In this document: positions 1 through 9,394 of the stretch, one piece after another
Layout: the number at the start of each line of letters is the position of its first letter
Position numbering within the stretch: position 1 is the first letter of the stretch
Source of the DNA: Sphingomonadales bacterium UBA2683
Lineage (GTDB): Bacteria > Pseudomonadota > Alphaproteobacteria > Sphingomonadales > Sphingomonadaceae
Reading direction: 5' to 3'
Assembly: GCA_002354635.1 (NCBI GenBank)
Contig: DELZ01000003.1
Coordinates: 186,001 to 250,000 of the forward strand
DNA: 64,000 bases
Made by a program: the position numbers and the translations under genes
The notes under the pieces: generated by a model
What the model saw: only the letters and a program-made list of their open reading frames with translations
Database searches by the model: none
What the model was told of the DNA's origin: nothing

Positions 1-2601
1 GAGGAACTGTACAAGCGTACCGAATATATCCGTTCGACCAGCGTTGATCGCCATCGCGGCCTCGCCGACGCCGACGCGATCGATCCCGGCCTTGATGCGC
101 TTTCGCTCGATGAAACACTCGCCTTTGTGCGCGGATTCATGTTGTTTTCATTGCTCGCCAATCTCGCCGAGGATCGCCAGGGCGTCGCGGCCGAAAAGGG
201 GGCCACAGTGGTCGAGGCGATCGAACTGCTCGCCAGCGAAGGGGTCGACCGGCAAGCCATCCTGAGCCTGCTCGACGCGGCCCTGATTGCGCCGGTGCTA
301 ACCGCCCATCCGACCGAAGTACGGCGCAAGAGCATCATCGATCACAAGTCCCGGATCGCCGAGCTGTTGCTGATGAAGGATGCCGGGGAAGCGGAAACGC
401 CGCAGGGCGACATGCTGGATGCCGCGATATTGCGCCAGATTGCTCTGCTCTGGCAGACCCGCCCCCTGCGTCGCGAGCGGCTGTTCGTGACCGACGAGGT
501 GCAGATTTCGCAAAGCTACATGAAGGATGTGTTCCTACCGGTGCTGCCCCGGCTCTACGCCAAATGGGAACGAATCCTGGGCGCGCGCCTGCCGAGCTTC
601 CTCAAGCTCAACAGCTGGATCGGCGGCGACCGGGATGGCAATCCCTTTGTCGACGCCCAGGCGATGGAGGAGGCCCTGTCGCGCGCCGCCGAAACCGTGG
701 TCGGCTATTATCTGTCATGCGTTCATACTCTCGGCGCCGAGCTTTCGATTTCCACCGAGCTCGCGGACGTACCCGAAGCGGTGCTGGCGCTCGCCGAAGC
801 CAGCGGTGATGATGCTGCCAGCCGCAAGGACGAGCCCTATCGCCGGGCCCTGTCGGGAATCTATGCCAGGCTGTCGGAGACCCATCTCAAACTCTGCGGC
901 CACGTGCCTGGCCGCCAGTCCCCTATACCGGCCCGGGCCTATGACAATCCGCAAGAACTCCGCGCGGAACTGGTTATCCTTGCCCATGGACTCAAATCGG
1001 CGGGCAAGGGCGTGTTTGCGACATCCGGTGCCCTCGGCCGGCTGATCCGAACGGTGGAGCTGTTCGGCTTCCACCTCGCCACGCTCGACATGCGCCAGAA
1101 CAGCCGCGTGCACGAACGGGTGGTTGCGGAACTGCTGAAACAGGCCGGTGTGGAACCGGACTATCTGTCGCTGGACGAAGAGGCACGCGTCAAGCTGCTC
1201 CGGGCAGAACTGGCCAACAACCGCCCGCTGGCCAGCCCGTGGATTTCCTATAGCGAGGAAACGGCAAAGGAATTGTCGATCATCCGCGCGGCTGCCGAAG
1301 CGCACCGTAAATATGGCCCCGAAGTGATCACCAACTATAATATCAGCAATGGCGAAAGCGTGTCCGACATATTGGAAGTCTATGTCCTGCTGATGGAAAC
1401 CGGCCTCTACCACGCACCAACCGAAGATAGTGCCGCACCCTCCTGCCCGGTCATGGCAGTGCCCCTGTTCGAGACGGTTGCCGATTTGGAAAACGCGCCC
1501 GGCGTGATGACCGATTTTTTTGCCATTCCCGAAATGCACGCGCTCGCCAAAGCGCGCGGCCATCAGGAAGTGATGATCGGCTATTCGGACAGCAACAAGG
1601 ATGGCGGTTATCTGACATCGACCTGGAGCCTGTTCAAGGCGAGCGATGCCCTGACCCCGATTTTTGCGGATGCCGGGATCAGGATGCAGCTGTTCCACGG
1701 CCGCGGCGGCGCCGTGGGTCGCGGGGGGGGCTCTGCCTTCGGTGCGATCAAGGCACAGCCAAAGGGTACCGTCGCCGGCCGTATCCGGATCACCGAACAG
1801 GGCGAAGTCATCGCCGCAAAATATGGCACGGAAGACGGAGCGGAGGCCAATCTGGAAGCGATGACCTCGGCAGTGCTGATCAATTCGCTGGAGCCCGACC
1901 GCACGGACGCCAGAGTGCAGGCAGATTTCGCCACAGCGATGGACAAAATCTCGCAAGTCGCGTTCACCGAATATCGCGATCTGGTTTATGGCGACGATGC
2001 GTTCCGTACCTTTTTCCGGCAAATGACACCGCTGACGGAAATTGCCAAACTCAAGATCGGTTCGCGGCCGGCCAGCCGCACCAAAAGCGACAAGATCGAG
2101 GATCTGCGTGCGATTCCCTGGGTGTTCAGCTGGGCGCAGGCGCGGGTGATGCTGCCCGGATGGTATGGCGTCGGTCAGGCGCTCGCGGCCTTTGATGACA
2201 AGGCCAGGCTGAGGGATATGGCGCAAAGCTGGCCGTTTTTCCAGGCGACCCTGTCCAATATGGAGATGGTATTGGCCAAGTCCGACATGGGCATCGCTGC
2301 CCGCTATGCCACACTGGTCGAGGATCAGGAGATGGGACAGGCCTTTTTTACCCGGATCCGGTCCGGCTGGTATCAGACACGTGATATCTTGCTCGACATT
2401 ACCGATCAGCCACATCTGCTGGCAAAAAGCCCGTCGCTGTTCAACAGCATCGAATTGCGTCTGCCCTATATCGAACCGCTCAACCATCTCCAGATCGAAT
2501 TGATGAAACGCCTGCGCGCCGGAGAAGAGGACCCGCGGATCGGCGAAGGCATTCAGCTATCGCTCAATGCTATTGCCACGGCCTTGCGCAACAGCGGCTG
2601 A
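1..2601 (+). CDS. ppc: Phosphoenolpyruvate carboxylase (5'-truncated by window edge)
   Basis: Carboxylates phosphoenolpyruvate to oxaloacetate, an anaplerotic feed of the TCA cycle in the cytoplasm. The reading frame is open from base 1, so the true start lies outside the window; 866 residues are visible of a family that usually runs to about 880-950. The catalytic histidine stretch TAHPTEVRRKS lies near position 300, and the glycine-rich family signature FHGRGGAVGRGGG is at about 1693-1731. The C-terminus ends LRNSG, close to the family's usual terminal (M)RNTG. An internal ATG at 127 could be mistaken for the start, but the upstream residues continue the family N-terminus (ELYKRTEYIRSTSVDRH). 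It stands alone; the next gene begins 128 bases downstream. Confidence 0.97.
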   Translation, partial: EELYKRTEYIRSTSVDRHRGLADADAIDPGLDALSLDETLAFVRGFMLFSLLANLAEDRQGVAAEKGATVVEAIELLASEGVDRQAILSLLDAALIAPVLTAHPTEVRRKSIIDHKSRIAELLLMKDAGEAETPQGDMLDAAILRQIALLWQTRPLRRERLFVTDEVQISQSYMKDVFLPVLPRLYAKWERILGARLPSFLKLNSWIGGDRDGNPFVDAQAMEEALSRAAETVVGYYLSCVHTLGAELSISTELADVPEAVLALAEASGDDAASRKDEPYRRALSGIYARLSETHLKLCGHVPGRQSPIPARAYDNPQELRAELVILAHGLKSAGKGVFATSGALGRLIRTVELFGFHLATLDMRQNSRVHERVVAELLKQAGVEPDYLSLDEEARVKLLRAELANNRPLASPWISYSEETAKELSIIRAAAEAHRKYGPEVITNYNISNGESVSDILEVYVLLMETGLYHAPTEDSAAPSCPVMAVPLFETVADLENAPGVMTDFFAIPEMHALAKARGHQEVMIGYSDSNKDGGYLTSTWSLFKASDALTPIFADAGIRMQLFHGRGGAVGRGGGSAFGAIKAQPKGTVAGRIRITEQGEVIAAKYGTEDGAEANLEAMTSAVLINSLEPDRTDARVQADFATAMDKISQVAFTEYRDLVYGDDAFRTFFRQMTPLTEIAKLKIGSRPASRTKSDKIEDLRAIPWVFSWAQARVMLPGWYGVGQALAAFDDKARLRDMAQSWPFFQATLSNMEMVLAKSDMGIAARYATLVEDQEMGQAFFTRIRSGWYQTRDILLDITDQPHLLAKSPSLFNSIELRLPYIEPLNHLQIELMKRLRAGEEDPRIGEGIQLSLNAIATALRNSG

Positions 2602-2729
2602 TTTGCATCCTTCCTGACCTGCACAGGTTCAAGCCTGCCTCAGCGCCAACAATCGGTCCTCCCGAGCATTTTTGTCAGTCGCCTGCGATCACGGGCCCGC
2701 CTAGACAACTGGTAAAATAGGAGAGTTTC

Positions 2730-4868
2730 ATGGCCGTCGAGACCAAACGTAGTTTTTGCCGCTTTTGCCACGCCAGCTGCGCGATGGTGGTGGGCGTGGA
2801 AGATGGCAAGATCGTCTCCGTACGGGGAGACAAGGAAGACCATCTGTTTCATGGCTATACCTGCGTCAAGGGCCGCCAGCTTCCTGACATGCACAATCTT
2901 CCCGACCGGATGATCACCAGCAAAATTCGCCAGCCCGATGGCAGTTTCAAGGATATCGCAACCGCCGAGGCGCTGAAACTCGCTGGTGAGCGGATGAAGA
3001 AGATGGTCGAAGAGCATGGCCCGCACAGCATCGCCGTCTATTGCGGCACCAACGCCTTCCAGAACAGCGCCGTGCTTGGCACATCCTATGCTTTTGCCCA
3101 GGGCATCGGTTCGCGCAACTGGTATACCAGCGTGACCGTCGACCAACCGGCCAAGGTCTTCACCACCGCGCGCTACGGCATGTGGATGGGTGGCGGCAAC
3201 GCCTTTACCGATTCCGATGTGGCGATGTTTGTCGGCAATAATCCGATCGTGTCCCACTATTCCGGCGGTATGCCGACGGCCTCTCCGTCGCGCGGCCTGC
3301 GCGACGCCAAGGAACGCGGCCTTAAAGTTATCGTCGCCGATCCGCGGGTCAGCGAAATGGGCAAGCTGGCGGACGTCTATCTCCCGGTCAAACCGGGCGA
3401 AGACCCGGCCCTGCTTGCCGGCATGCTCAACGTGATTTTCGAAGAAAAGCTCTACGACCAGAATTTCGTCGCCGCGCATGTCGATGGCGTCGAAGAACTG
3501 GAAGCCGCGGTCAAGCCGATGACGCCCGCTATCGCGGCGCAACGGGCCGGTGTCGACAAGGATGAGCTGATCAGGGCCGCCCGCATGTTTGCCGGTGCCA
3601 ACAAGGGCCGGGTAGTAACCGGAACCGGTCCGGAAATGGCCGGTAATGGAACGCTGACCGAATATCTCGTGGCCTCGCTCAACATCCTGTGCGCCCGATT
3701 CAACCAGGAAGGCGAAAGGGTGTCCGCGCCGATGGTGTTCAATCCGCTGATGGGTGGTCCCAAAAAAGCGCAAGTCGCGCCGAAGATGCCGACCTTCGGC
3801 GAGGGTTTCGCCAAATCTCGTATCCGAGGGCTCGGACTGCTGGGCAAGGAAATGCCGTGCAACGTGCTGGCCGATGAAATTCTGACGCCGGGCGAAGGAC
3901 AGATCAGGGCGCTGATCTCGATCGGCGGCAATCCCGAAATCGCCTTCCCGGACCAGCAGAAGGTCCGCCGGGCGCTGGATGAATGCGAGCTGTTCATCCA
4001 GGTCGATCCGTGGATGTCGGCGAGCGCCAAACGCGCCGACATGATCCTCGCGCCCTCCATGTGTCTGGAACGCGAAGACATCAACAATGTCTCCGATGCC
4101 TTCACCGAAGAAGCCTATGCCCATTATACCGAAGCGATGGTGCCGCCGCCCGGCGACACGATGGACGAATATGAAATGCTGTGGTGGCTGGCCAAGCATA
4201 TGGGCATCGAAATGAACTTTCCCGGCGGACCGGCATCGATGGACGAGTGCCCTGACAAGGCTACGGTGCTCGACCTGATTTCCGAAGGCTCGCTGCTCAA
4301 GCCGAGCAAGGCCAAGGCCGACGCCGCAGCGCTGGAGCGCAAGGGTGCAGCCATCACCTATGACGAGCTTCACCCCGTTGTCGGTCCGGCCGATCCGGAT
4401 GCCGAGGAAAAATTCGATCTCAATGCAGGCGCGATGCCGCACCAGTTGACCGAATATGCTGCCAATGATCCGGTTGACAACGGCTTCGACTTCCGCCTGA
4501 TTTCGCGCCGGTCCAAGCACCGCTACAACAGCAACGGCCACACCTTCCCGAAACTGGTCGAGAAAATGCCGACCAACCCGGCCTTTTTCAACCCGGGCGA
4601 TTTGGCCGCAGCGGGTATAGAAGATGGTGCGATCATCGAAATCACCTCGCCCACCGCCTCGATTTTCGGCCTCGCCAAAGCCGATGACAAGGTCCGCCCC
4701 GGCGTGATCTCGATGAGCCACGCCTTCGGCGACAGCGAGGCGGGCAAGGACGATGTAATGAGCAAGGGCGGATCAACCAACCGACTGCTGTCCGACGACG
4801 ACAACATCGATCCGATCACTGGACAGGCCCTGCAAAGCGCGATACCGGTCAGGGTTTCAGCCGCTTAA
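2730..4868 (+). CDS. Molybdopterin oxidoreductase, formate dehydrogenase/nitrate reductase superfamily
   Basis: A 712-residue molybdenum or tungsten bis-MGD enzyme of the DMSO reductase superfamily. C10, C13, C17 and C45 form the N-terminal [4Fe-4S] binding pattern (CxxCxxxC...C, with GYTCVKGR around the fourth). The molybdopterin domains follow (for example VADPRVSEMGKLADVYLP), then the C-terminal dinucleotide-binding domain from about residue 590 (RSKHRYNSNGHTF). No twin-arginine signal is present, so it is probably cytoplasmic. The start ATG has AGGAG at 2720-2724. No molybdenum partner subunits are adjacent. It leads a run with a serine hydrolase 9 bases on, then a Rieske oxygenase and an SDR, which suggests a catabolic rather than respiratory role. 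The substrate cannot be told from sequence alone. Confidence 0.88.
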   Translation: MAVETKRSFCRFCHASCAMVVGVEDGKIVSVRGDKEDHLFHGYTCVKGRQLPDMHNLPDRMITSKIRQPDGSFKDIATAEALKLAGERMKKMVEEHGPHSIAVYCGTNAFQNSAVLGTSYAFAQGIGSRNWYTSVTVDQPAKVFTTARYGMWMGGGNAFTDSDVAMFVGNNPIVSHYSGGMPTASPSRGLRDAKERGLKVIVADPRVSEMGKLADVYLPVKPGEDPALLAGMLNVIFEEKLYDQNFVAAHVDGVEELEAAVKPMTPAIAAQRAGVDKDELIRAARMFAGANKGRVVTGTGPEMAGNGTLTEYLVASLNILCARFNQEGERVSAPMVFNPLMGGPKKAQVAPKMPTFGEGFAKSRIRGLGLLGKEMPCNVLADEILTPGEGQIRALISIGGNPEIAFPDQQKVRRALDECELFIQVDPWMSASAKRADMILAPSMCLEREDINNVSDAFTEEAYAHYTEAMVPPPGDTMDEYEMLWWLAKHMGIEMNFPGGPASMDECPDKATVLDLISEGSLLKPSKAKADAAALERKGAAITYDELHPVVGPADPDAEEKFDLNAGAMPHQLTEYAANDPVDNGFDFRLISRRSKHRYNSNGHTFPKLVEKMPTNPAFFNPGDLAAAGIEDGAIIEITSPTASIFGLAKADDKVRPGVISMSHAFGDSEAGKDDVMSKGGSTNRLLSDDDNIDPITGQALQSAIPVRVSAA

Positions 4869-4877
4869 GGAAATCCG

Positions 4878-6008
4878 ATGACAGGCAATTTGGTTCACGG
4901 GTCCAGCCAGGACCGGTTTGCGCATGTGCGTGATATCATGGCCGCCAGTATCGAAAGCGGAGCCGACGTCGGCGCATCCTTTTGCGCAACCATCGACGGC
5001 GAAACCGTTATCGATATCTGGGGCGGCTGGGCCGACGAAGCGAAAACGCGGCCGTGGGAGGCCGACACCATCGTCAATGTCTATTCGACGACCAAGACGA
5101 TGACCGCGCTGACTGCCTTGCTGATCGCCGATCGCGGCGAGCTGGATTTTGACGCACCGGTAGCAAAATACTGGCCGGAATTTGCGCAGAACGGGAAGAC
5201 GGAAGTCACCGTCGCGCAACTGATGAGCCATTCGTCGGGCCTGTCCGGCTGGGAAGTGCCGATCAGCCGCGAGGATCTTTACGACTGGGACAAGGCAACT
5301 TCTCTGCTCGCCGCCCAGGCCCCCTGGTGGGAGCCGGGCACGCAGGTCGGCTATCATGCCATCACCCAGGGCTATCTGGTCGGCGAAGTGGTCCGGCGGA
5401 TCACCGGCAAGTCGCTCGGTACGGTGTTCCGCGAGGAAATTGCCGAGCCGCTGGATGCCGACTTCCATATCGGGCTGGCTGCCGAACATGATCACCGGGT
5501 TGCCGACCTGATCCCGCCGCAGGTCGGCGCGGCGCAAGCAGCGGCCAACAATATTCAGCGCAAGACCTTCACCAACCCGCCGATCAACCCGCGCGACACG
5601 CGGACGAGAGAATGGCGTGGCGCCGAAATACCGGCGGCCGGCGGCACCGGCAACGCCCGGTCGGTTGCGGAAATCCACGTTTTGCTCGCCAACGGCGGCG
5701 TTGCCAAGGGCAAGCGCATCCTCTCCGAAGCGGGCTGCCGCAAGGCGCTTGAGCAGCAGATCGAAGGCAATGACCTGGTGCTGATGGGCCTGCCGCTGAA
5801 ATTCGGTCTCGGCTTCGGCCTGACCGGTGAGATGATCCAGTTGCCTAATGCAAACAGCATGTTCTGGGGCGGCTATGGCGGCTCGCAAATCCTCATCGAT
5901 ATGGAGAATCGGGCAACCTATTGTTACGTGATGAACAAGATGGGCGACGGCCTGCTCGGCGACATGCGCTCGGCCGACCTGATTGGCGCAGTCCGGGCGG
6001 CAAGCTAG
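4878..6008 (+). CDS. Serine hydrolase of the beta-lactamase (EstB/class C-like) family
   Basis: A 376-residue esterase or amidase-type serine hydrolase. The SxxK nucleophile motif is STTK near residue 75 (VYSTTKTMTAL), followed by a YHA tyrosine motif near residue 160 (GYHAITQGYLVGEVV), which is typical of EstB-like carboxylesterases rather than true beta-lactamases. No signal peptide is visible, which fits a cytoplasmic esterase. It starts 9 bases after the molybdopterin oxidoreductase stop with a GGAAATCC leader, so the two are probably cotranscribed. In sphingomonads such enzymes often sit in catabolic clusters where they cleave ester intermediates; that role here is inference. Confidence 0.85.
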   Translation: MTGNLVHGSSQDRFAHVRDIMAASIESGADVGASFCATIDGETVIDIWGGWADEAKTRPWEADTIVNVYSTTKTMTALTALLIADRGELDFDAPVAKYWPEFAQNGKTEVTVAQLMSHSSGLSGWEVPISREDLYDWDKATSLLAAQAPWWEPGTQVGYHAITQGYLVGEVVRRITGKSLGTVFREEIAEPLDADFHIGLAAEHDHRVADLIPPQVGAAQAAANNIQRKTFTNPPINPRDTRTREWRGAEIPAAGGTGNARSVAEIHVLLANGGVAKGKRILSEAGCRKALEQQIEGNDLVLMGLPLKFGLGFGLTGEMIQLPNANSMFWGGYGGSQILIDMENRATYCYVMNKMGDGLLGDMRSADLIGAVRAAS

Positions 6009-6137
6009 CCACGGCGTTTCGGTTCCCGGGGATATGACGTAACGGGTCCGCCTTCCGCACCGCTGCCATCTATCATATTTGCCAATCGACTTGGCCTTTT
6101 ACCCGTGCGACCAGACCCGCGGAGAAGGAGAATATGG

Positions 6138-7439
6138 ATGCCGATGGATCCTGCCTATATCGATCGAATGAAGCGCCTGATGGAGTGGGAAGCATCTCGC
6201 ACTGCCCCGCCCCAAGGCTTCCCCCATCTCCCCGACCTGCCGGCCGGCCGCTATACCAGCCAGGAATATTACGATCTCGAACAGCAATATCTGTGGAAGA
6301 AAACCTGGCTGTTCGCCGCCCACATCGACGAAGTGCCCGAGCCCGGCTGCTTCATCAAATGGGAACAGATTGGCGACCCGATCGTCATCGTTCACGGCAT
6401 GGATGGCGAAGTCCGGGCCTTCTACAACACCTGCCGCCACCGCGGCGCACCGGTGGTCACCGAGGAAAGGGGCCGATCGCCCCGGCTGATGTGCGGCTAT
6501 CACAACTGGACCTACAAAACCGATGGCACCCTGGTCGGCGTGCCGGAGAAGCAGGATTTCGGACCCGAATTCGACATGTCCTGCCGCAGCCTGATTCCGG
6601 TCCGCTGCGAGCGGCTCGGCAATCTGATTTTCGTGAATTTCGATGAAGAGGCGATGCCGCTGAAGCAATGGCTGGGGCCGGTGTGGGACGAATGGCAGGA
6701 ATTCCGCTTCGACAAGATCCGGCTGGCGGCGCGCCACAGCTTCGACCTGAAGTGCAACTGGAAGGTCGCGATGGAAGCCAATATGGAGGTCTATCATGTC
6801 CCCTTCATCCATCCGAACACCGTTGCGCCGCTGGTCGACAGCAAGCGCAATGTGAACACCCTCTATCCCAACGGCCATGCCCGAATGCTGGCCCCTGCCC
6901 CCGAACAGACCGACCGCGAGCATGTCCGCGCCATCGACAGCCCGCCCAACTGGCAGGAGATTGAAGGAGTCGGCGAATTCGGCCGGACCTGCACGCAAAG
7001 CTATACGATGTTTCCCAACTGGGTATCGCCGCTGAGCAATTATTTCGTTCCGCCGCTGATCTTCTGGCCGACCTCGCTCAACACCACCCGGCTGGAACTG
7101 GTGACGATGGCGATGGACTGGGGCGATGGACCGGCACCGGATTTGTGGACCGTTCCCGACGAGAGCAGGCCCAATGGCCGCGACATGTCGCCGATCATCC
7201 TCGAGGACACGCAATTTGGCGAGATGATCCAGAAATCCATGGAAAGCGACGGCTTCAAGAGTGTCCCGCTCAGCTATCAGGAAGCGCGCATCTACAGCTT
7301 TCACCAGAATTGTGACAAGATGATCGGCCTCAACCGGGTACCCGAAGAGCTTGCGGTTGAACAGGTGATCGGCGAGGAGTGGGTCTACCCGAATGACCCC
7401 CGCGTCGCCGAGATGGAACAGCTGGAAGCCGCAGAATAA
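6138..7439 (+). CDS. Rieske non-haem iron ring-hydroxylating oxygenase, alpha subunit
   Basis: A 433-residue oxygenase component. The Rieske [2Fe-2S] motif CRHRGAPVV...CGYHNW (CxH then CxxH) lies at about residues 100-125. The mononuclear iron site is in the stretch EANMEVYHVPFIHP, with two histidines spaced as in the family. The frame is open from a GTG at 6105, but ATG 6138 follows GGAGAAGGAG (6121-6130) by 7 bases and is the better start. No ferredoxin or reductase partner lies beside it. With the SDR 45 bases downstream it could form an oxygenase-dehydrogenase pair, the dehydrogenase acting on the hydroxylated product. Substrate unknown (aromatic, steroid or quaternary amine are all possible). 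Confidence 0.9.
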   Translation: MPMDPAYIDRMKRLMEWEASRTAPPQGFPHLPDLPAGRYTSQEYYDLEQQYLWKKTWLFAAHIDEVPEPGCFIKWEQIGDPIVIVHGMDGEVRAFYNTCRHRGAPVVTEERGRSPRLMCGYHNWTYKTDGTLVGVPEKQDFGPEFDMSCRSLIPVRCERLGNLIFVNFDEEAMPLKQWLGPVWDEWQEFRFDKIRLAARHSFDLKCNWKVAMEANMEVYHVPFIHPNTVAPLVDSKRNVNTLYPNGHARMLAPAPEQTDREHVRAIDSPPNWQEIEGVGEFGRTCTQSYTMFPNWVSPLSNYFVPPLIFWPTSLNTTRLELVTMAMDWGDGPAPDLWTVPDESRPNGRDMSPIILEDTQFGEMIQKSMESDGFKSVPLSYQEARIYSFHQNCDKMIGLNRVPEELAVEQVIGEEWVYPNDPRVAEMEQLEAAE

Positions 7440-7484
7440 TCTGACGAATCAGCATGGCGGCGCAGGCCGGGACAAGGAGCAGTG

Positions 7485-8240
7485 ATGGGACGGGTGCAGG
7501 ACAAGATCATTTTGTTGACCGGCGGTGCGATGGGACTCGGCAGGGCGTCGGCGAAGCGCCTTTCCGAAGAAGGTGCCAGAGTGCTGATCACTGATAATAA
7601 TGCGGAAGCCGGAGCAGCGACAGCGGCGGAACTGGGAGAAAATGTCGAATTTCTGGAGCAGGACGTCACCAACCCAGATCGCTGGAACGAGGTCATTGCC
7701 CATGTGGAGGCCGAATATGGCCGGCTCGACGTGCTGGTGAACAATGCCGCGGTCACCGTATTCGGGTCGATCGCCGATGTGAGCTACGAGGATTTCCGCC
7801 GCTGCTACAATGTCGATGTCGACTCGATTTTCCTCGGATGCAAGGCGGCCCTGCCCCTGATGAGCAAAACCGGTGGCTCGATCATCAATTTCTCGTCCGC
7901 TGCCGCGATCAACGCCAGCGCCGATCTGGTCGCCTACAACAGCGCCAAGGCCGCAATTCCGATGATGACCAAGTCCATCGCGCTCTATTGCGCGCGGGAG
8001 AAAAACGGGGTCCGCGTCAACGCCGTGCTGCCGGGCACGATCATGACTCCCAATGTCCGCAGCGTGATCGACGGAACGCCCAATCCGGCGGAAACCGAGG
8101 AAGCGTTCAGCCTCGCCCAGCCGGTCGGCCATATGGGAGAGCCTGATGATGTAGCCCATCTGCTGGTCTATCTGGCATCGGATGAAAGCAAATTTGCCAC
8201 CGGCGCCGCCTTTGCGGTCGATGGCGGGCTGAGCATATAG
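7485..8240 (+). CDS. Short-chain dehydrogenase/reductase (classical SDR)
   Basis: A 251-residue NAD(P)-dependent oxidoreductase. The cofactor loop is TGGAMGLGRA (TGxxxGxG). The core NNAAV replaces the usual NNAG. The catalytic serine is in INFSSAAA and the YxxxK pair in YNSAKAA near residue 150. The C-terminus ends in the family-typical AVDGGLSI. GTG 7482 is directly followed by ATG 7485; AAGGAG at 7474-7479 is better spaced for the ATG. It follows the Rieske oxygenase by 45 bases and probably oxidises a dihydrodiol or alcohol produced by that enzyme (inference). Confidence 0.9.
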   Translation: MGRVQDKIILLTGGAMGLGRASAKRLSEEGARVLITDNNAEAGAATAAELGENVEFLEQDVTNPDRWNEVIAHVEAEYGRLDVLVNNAAVTVFGSIADVSYEDFRRCYNVDVDSIFLGCKAALPLMSKTGGSIINFSSAAAINASADLVAYNSAKAAIPMMTKSIALYCAREKNGVRVNAVLPGTIMTPNVRSVIDGTPNPAETEEAFSLAQPVGHMGEPDDVAHLLVYLASDESKFATGAAFAVDGGLSI

Positions 8241-8329
8241 ACGTTTTTCGCGCACCGGACCGGCGGGCAGTCTCTTTATATTGCACCAAAGCCTAGCGTT
8301 TCGCTCGCCTTGTCCCTAAATGCACCTAC

Positions 8330-9394
8330 ATGCATTTTCTCGATCAAGCCAAAATCTATGTCAGCTCCGGTCAGGGCGGGCCCGGCGCTGTCAGTTTCCG
8401 GCGTGAAAAATATATTCAATATGGCGGTCCCGACGGCGGCAACGGCGGCAAGGGCGGCGATATCGTCTTCATGGCGGTCGAAGGCCTCAACACGCTCATC
8501 GATTTCCGCTATGCCCAGCATTTCAAGGCCCCGCGCGGCAGGGGCGGTGCCGGTCGCAACCGGACCGGTGCGGGCGGCGACGATCTGGTCATCAAGGTAC
8601 CGGTCGGCACCCAGATATTGTCGGAAGACAAGGAACATGTGCTGCTCGACTTCACCCAGGAGGGCCAACGGGCCACGTTCCTGGAAGGCGGCATCGGCGG
8701 ACGCGGCAATGCCAGCTACAAAAGCTCGACCAACCGCGCGCCGCGCCAGCACCAGCCCGGCGAACTCGGCGAGGAAGCCGCGGTCTGGCTGCGGCTCAAG
8801 CTGATCGCCGACGCCGGTCTGGTTGGCCTGCCCAATGCCGGCAAATCGACCCTGATCAACAAGGTCACCAACACCGACGCCAAGGTCGGCGCCTATCCGT
8901 TCACGACCATCCATCCCCAGCTCGGCGTGGTCCGTCACAAGGGCCGGGAGTTTGTGCTGGCGGATATCCCCGGGCTGATCGAGGGCGCGGCAGACGGCGC
9001 GGGTATCGGCGACCGCTTTCTCGGCCATATCGAGCGGTGCAAGATCTTGCTGCATCTGGTCGATGCCACCGGCGACGATCCGGTCGAAGCCTGGCAAACG
9101 GTGACCAAGGAACTCGAAAAATATGGTGGCGGTCTCTCCGAGAAGCCCCAGATACTGGCACTGAACAAGGCCGATCTGCTCGATGACGAACTGATGGCCG
9201 ATATTGCCAGCCAATTGCGCGCGGCCGGAGCGGAACATGTGCTGCCGGTATCCGGCGCAACCGGTGCCGGACTGGATGCCGCGCTCGACAAAATCCTCGA
9301 AGCGGTTGGCGAAAACAGCTCGATCGAACGCAAGGGCCAGCCCACGGGTCCCTCAGACGAAGAGGACAAAGCCAAGGATTGGTCGCCGCTGTGA
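8330..9394 (+). CDS. obgE: GTPase Obg/CgtA
   Basis: A 354-residue ribosome-associated GTPase acting in 50S assembly and the stringent response. The glycine-rich Obg fold is N-terminal (GGPGAVSFRREKY, GGNGGKGGDI). The G domain has the P-loop GLPNAGKST near residue 167, then DIPGLIEG (G3) and NKAD (G4). The C-terminus is short and acidic, with no large OCT domain. The stop overlaps the start of proB in a GTGA arrangement, so the two are translationally coupled; obgE-proB is a common alphaproteobacterial order. Confidence 0.97.
   Translation: MHFLDQAKIYVSSGQGGPGAVSFRREKYIQYGGPDGGNGGKGGDIVFMAVEGLNTLIDFRYAQHFKAPRGRGGAGRNRTGAGGDDLVIKVPVGTQILSEDKEHVLLDFTQEGQRATFLEGGIGGRGNASYKSSTNRAPRQHQPGELGEEAAVWLRLKLIADAGLVGLPNAGKSTLINKVTNTDAKVGAYPFTTIHPQLGVVRHKGREFVLADIPGLIEGAADGAGIGDRFLGHIERCKILLHLVDATGDDPVEAWQTVTKELEKYGGGLSEKPQILALNKADLLDDELMADIASQLRAAGAEHVLPVSGATGAGLDAALDKILEAVGENSSIERKGQPTGPSDEEDKAKDWSPL

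Noticed and set aside
715..2487. Long open frame (590 codons) antisense to ppc
   Set aside because: It is a mirror of strong codon bias in ppc; residues show no conserved motif. Similar long antisense frames over the molybdopterin gene (2640-4721) and glnE (25568-27673) are rejected for the same reason.
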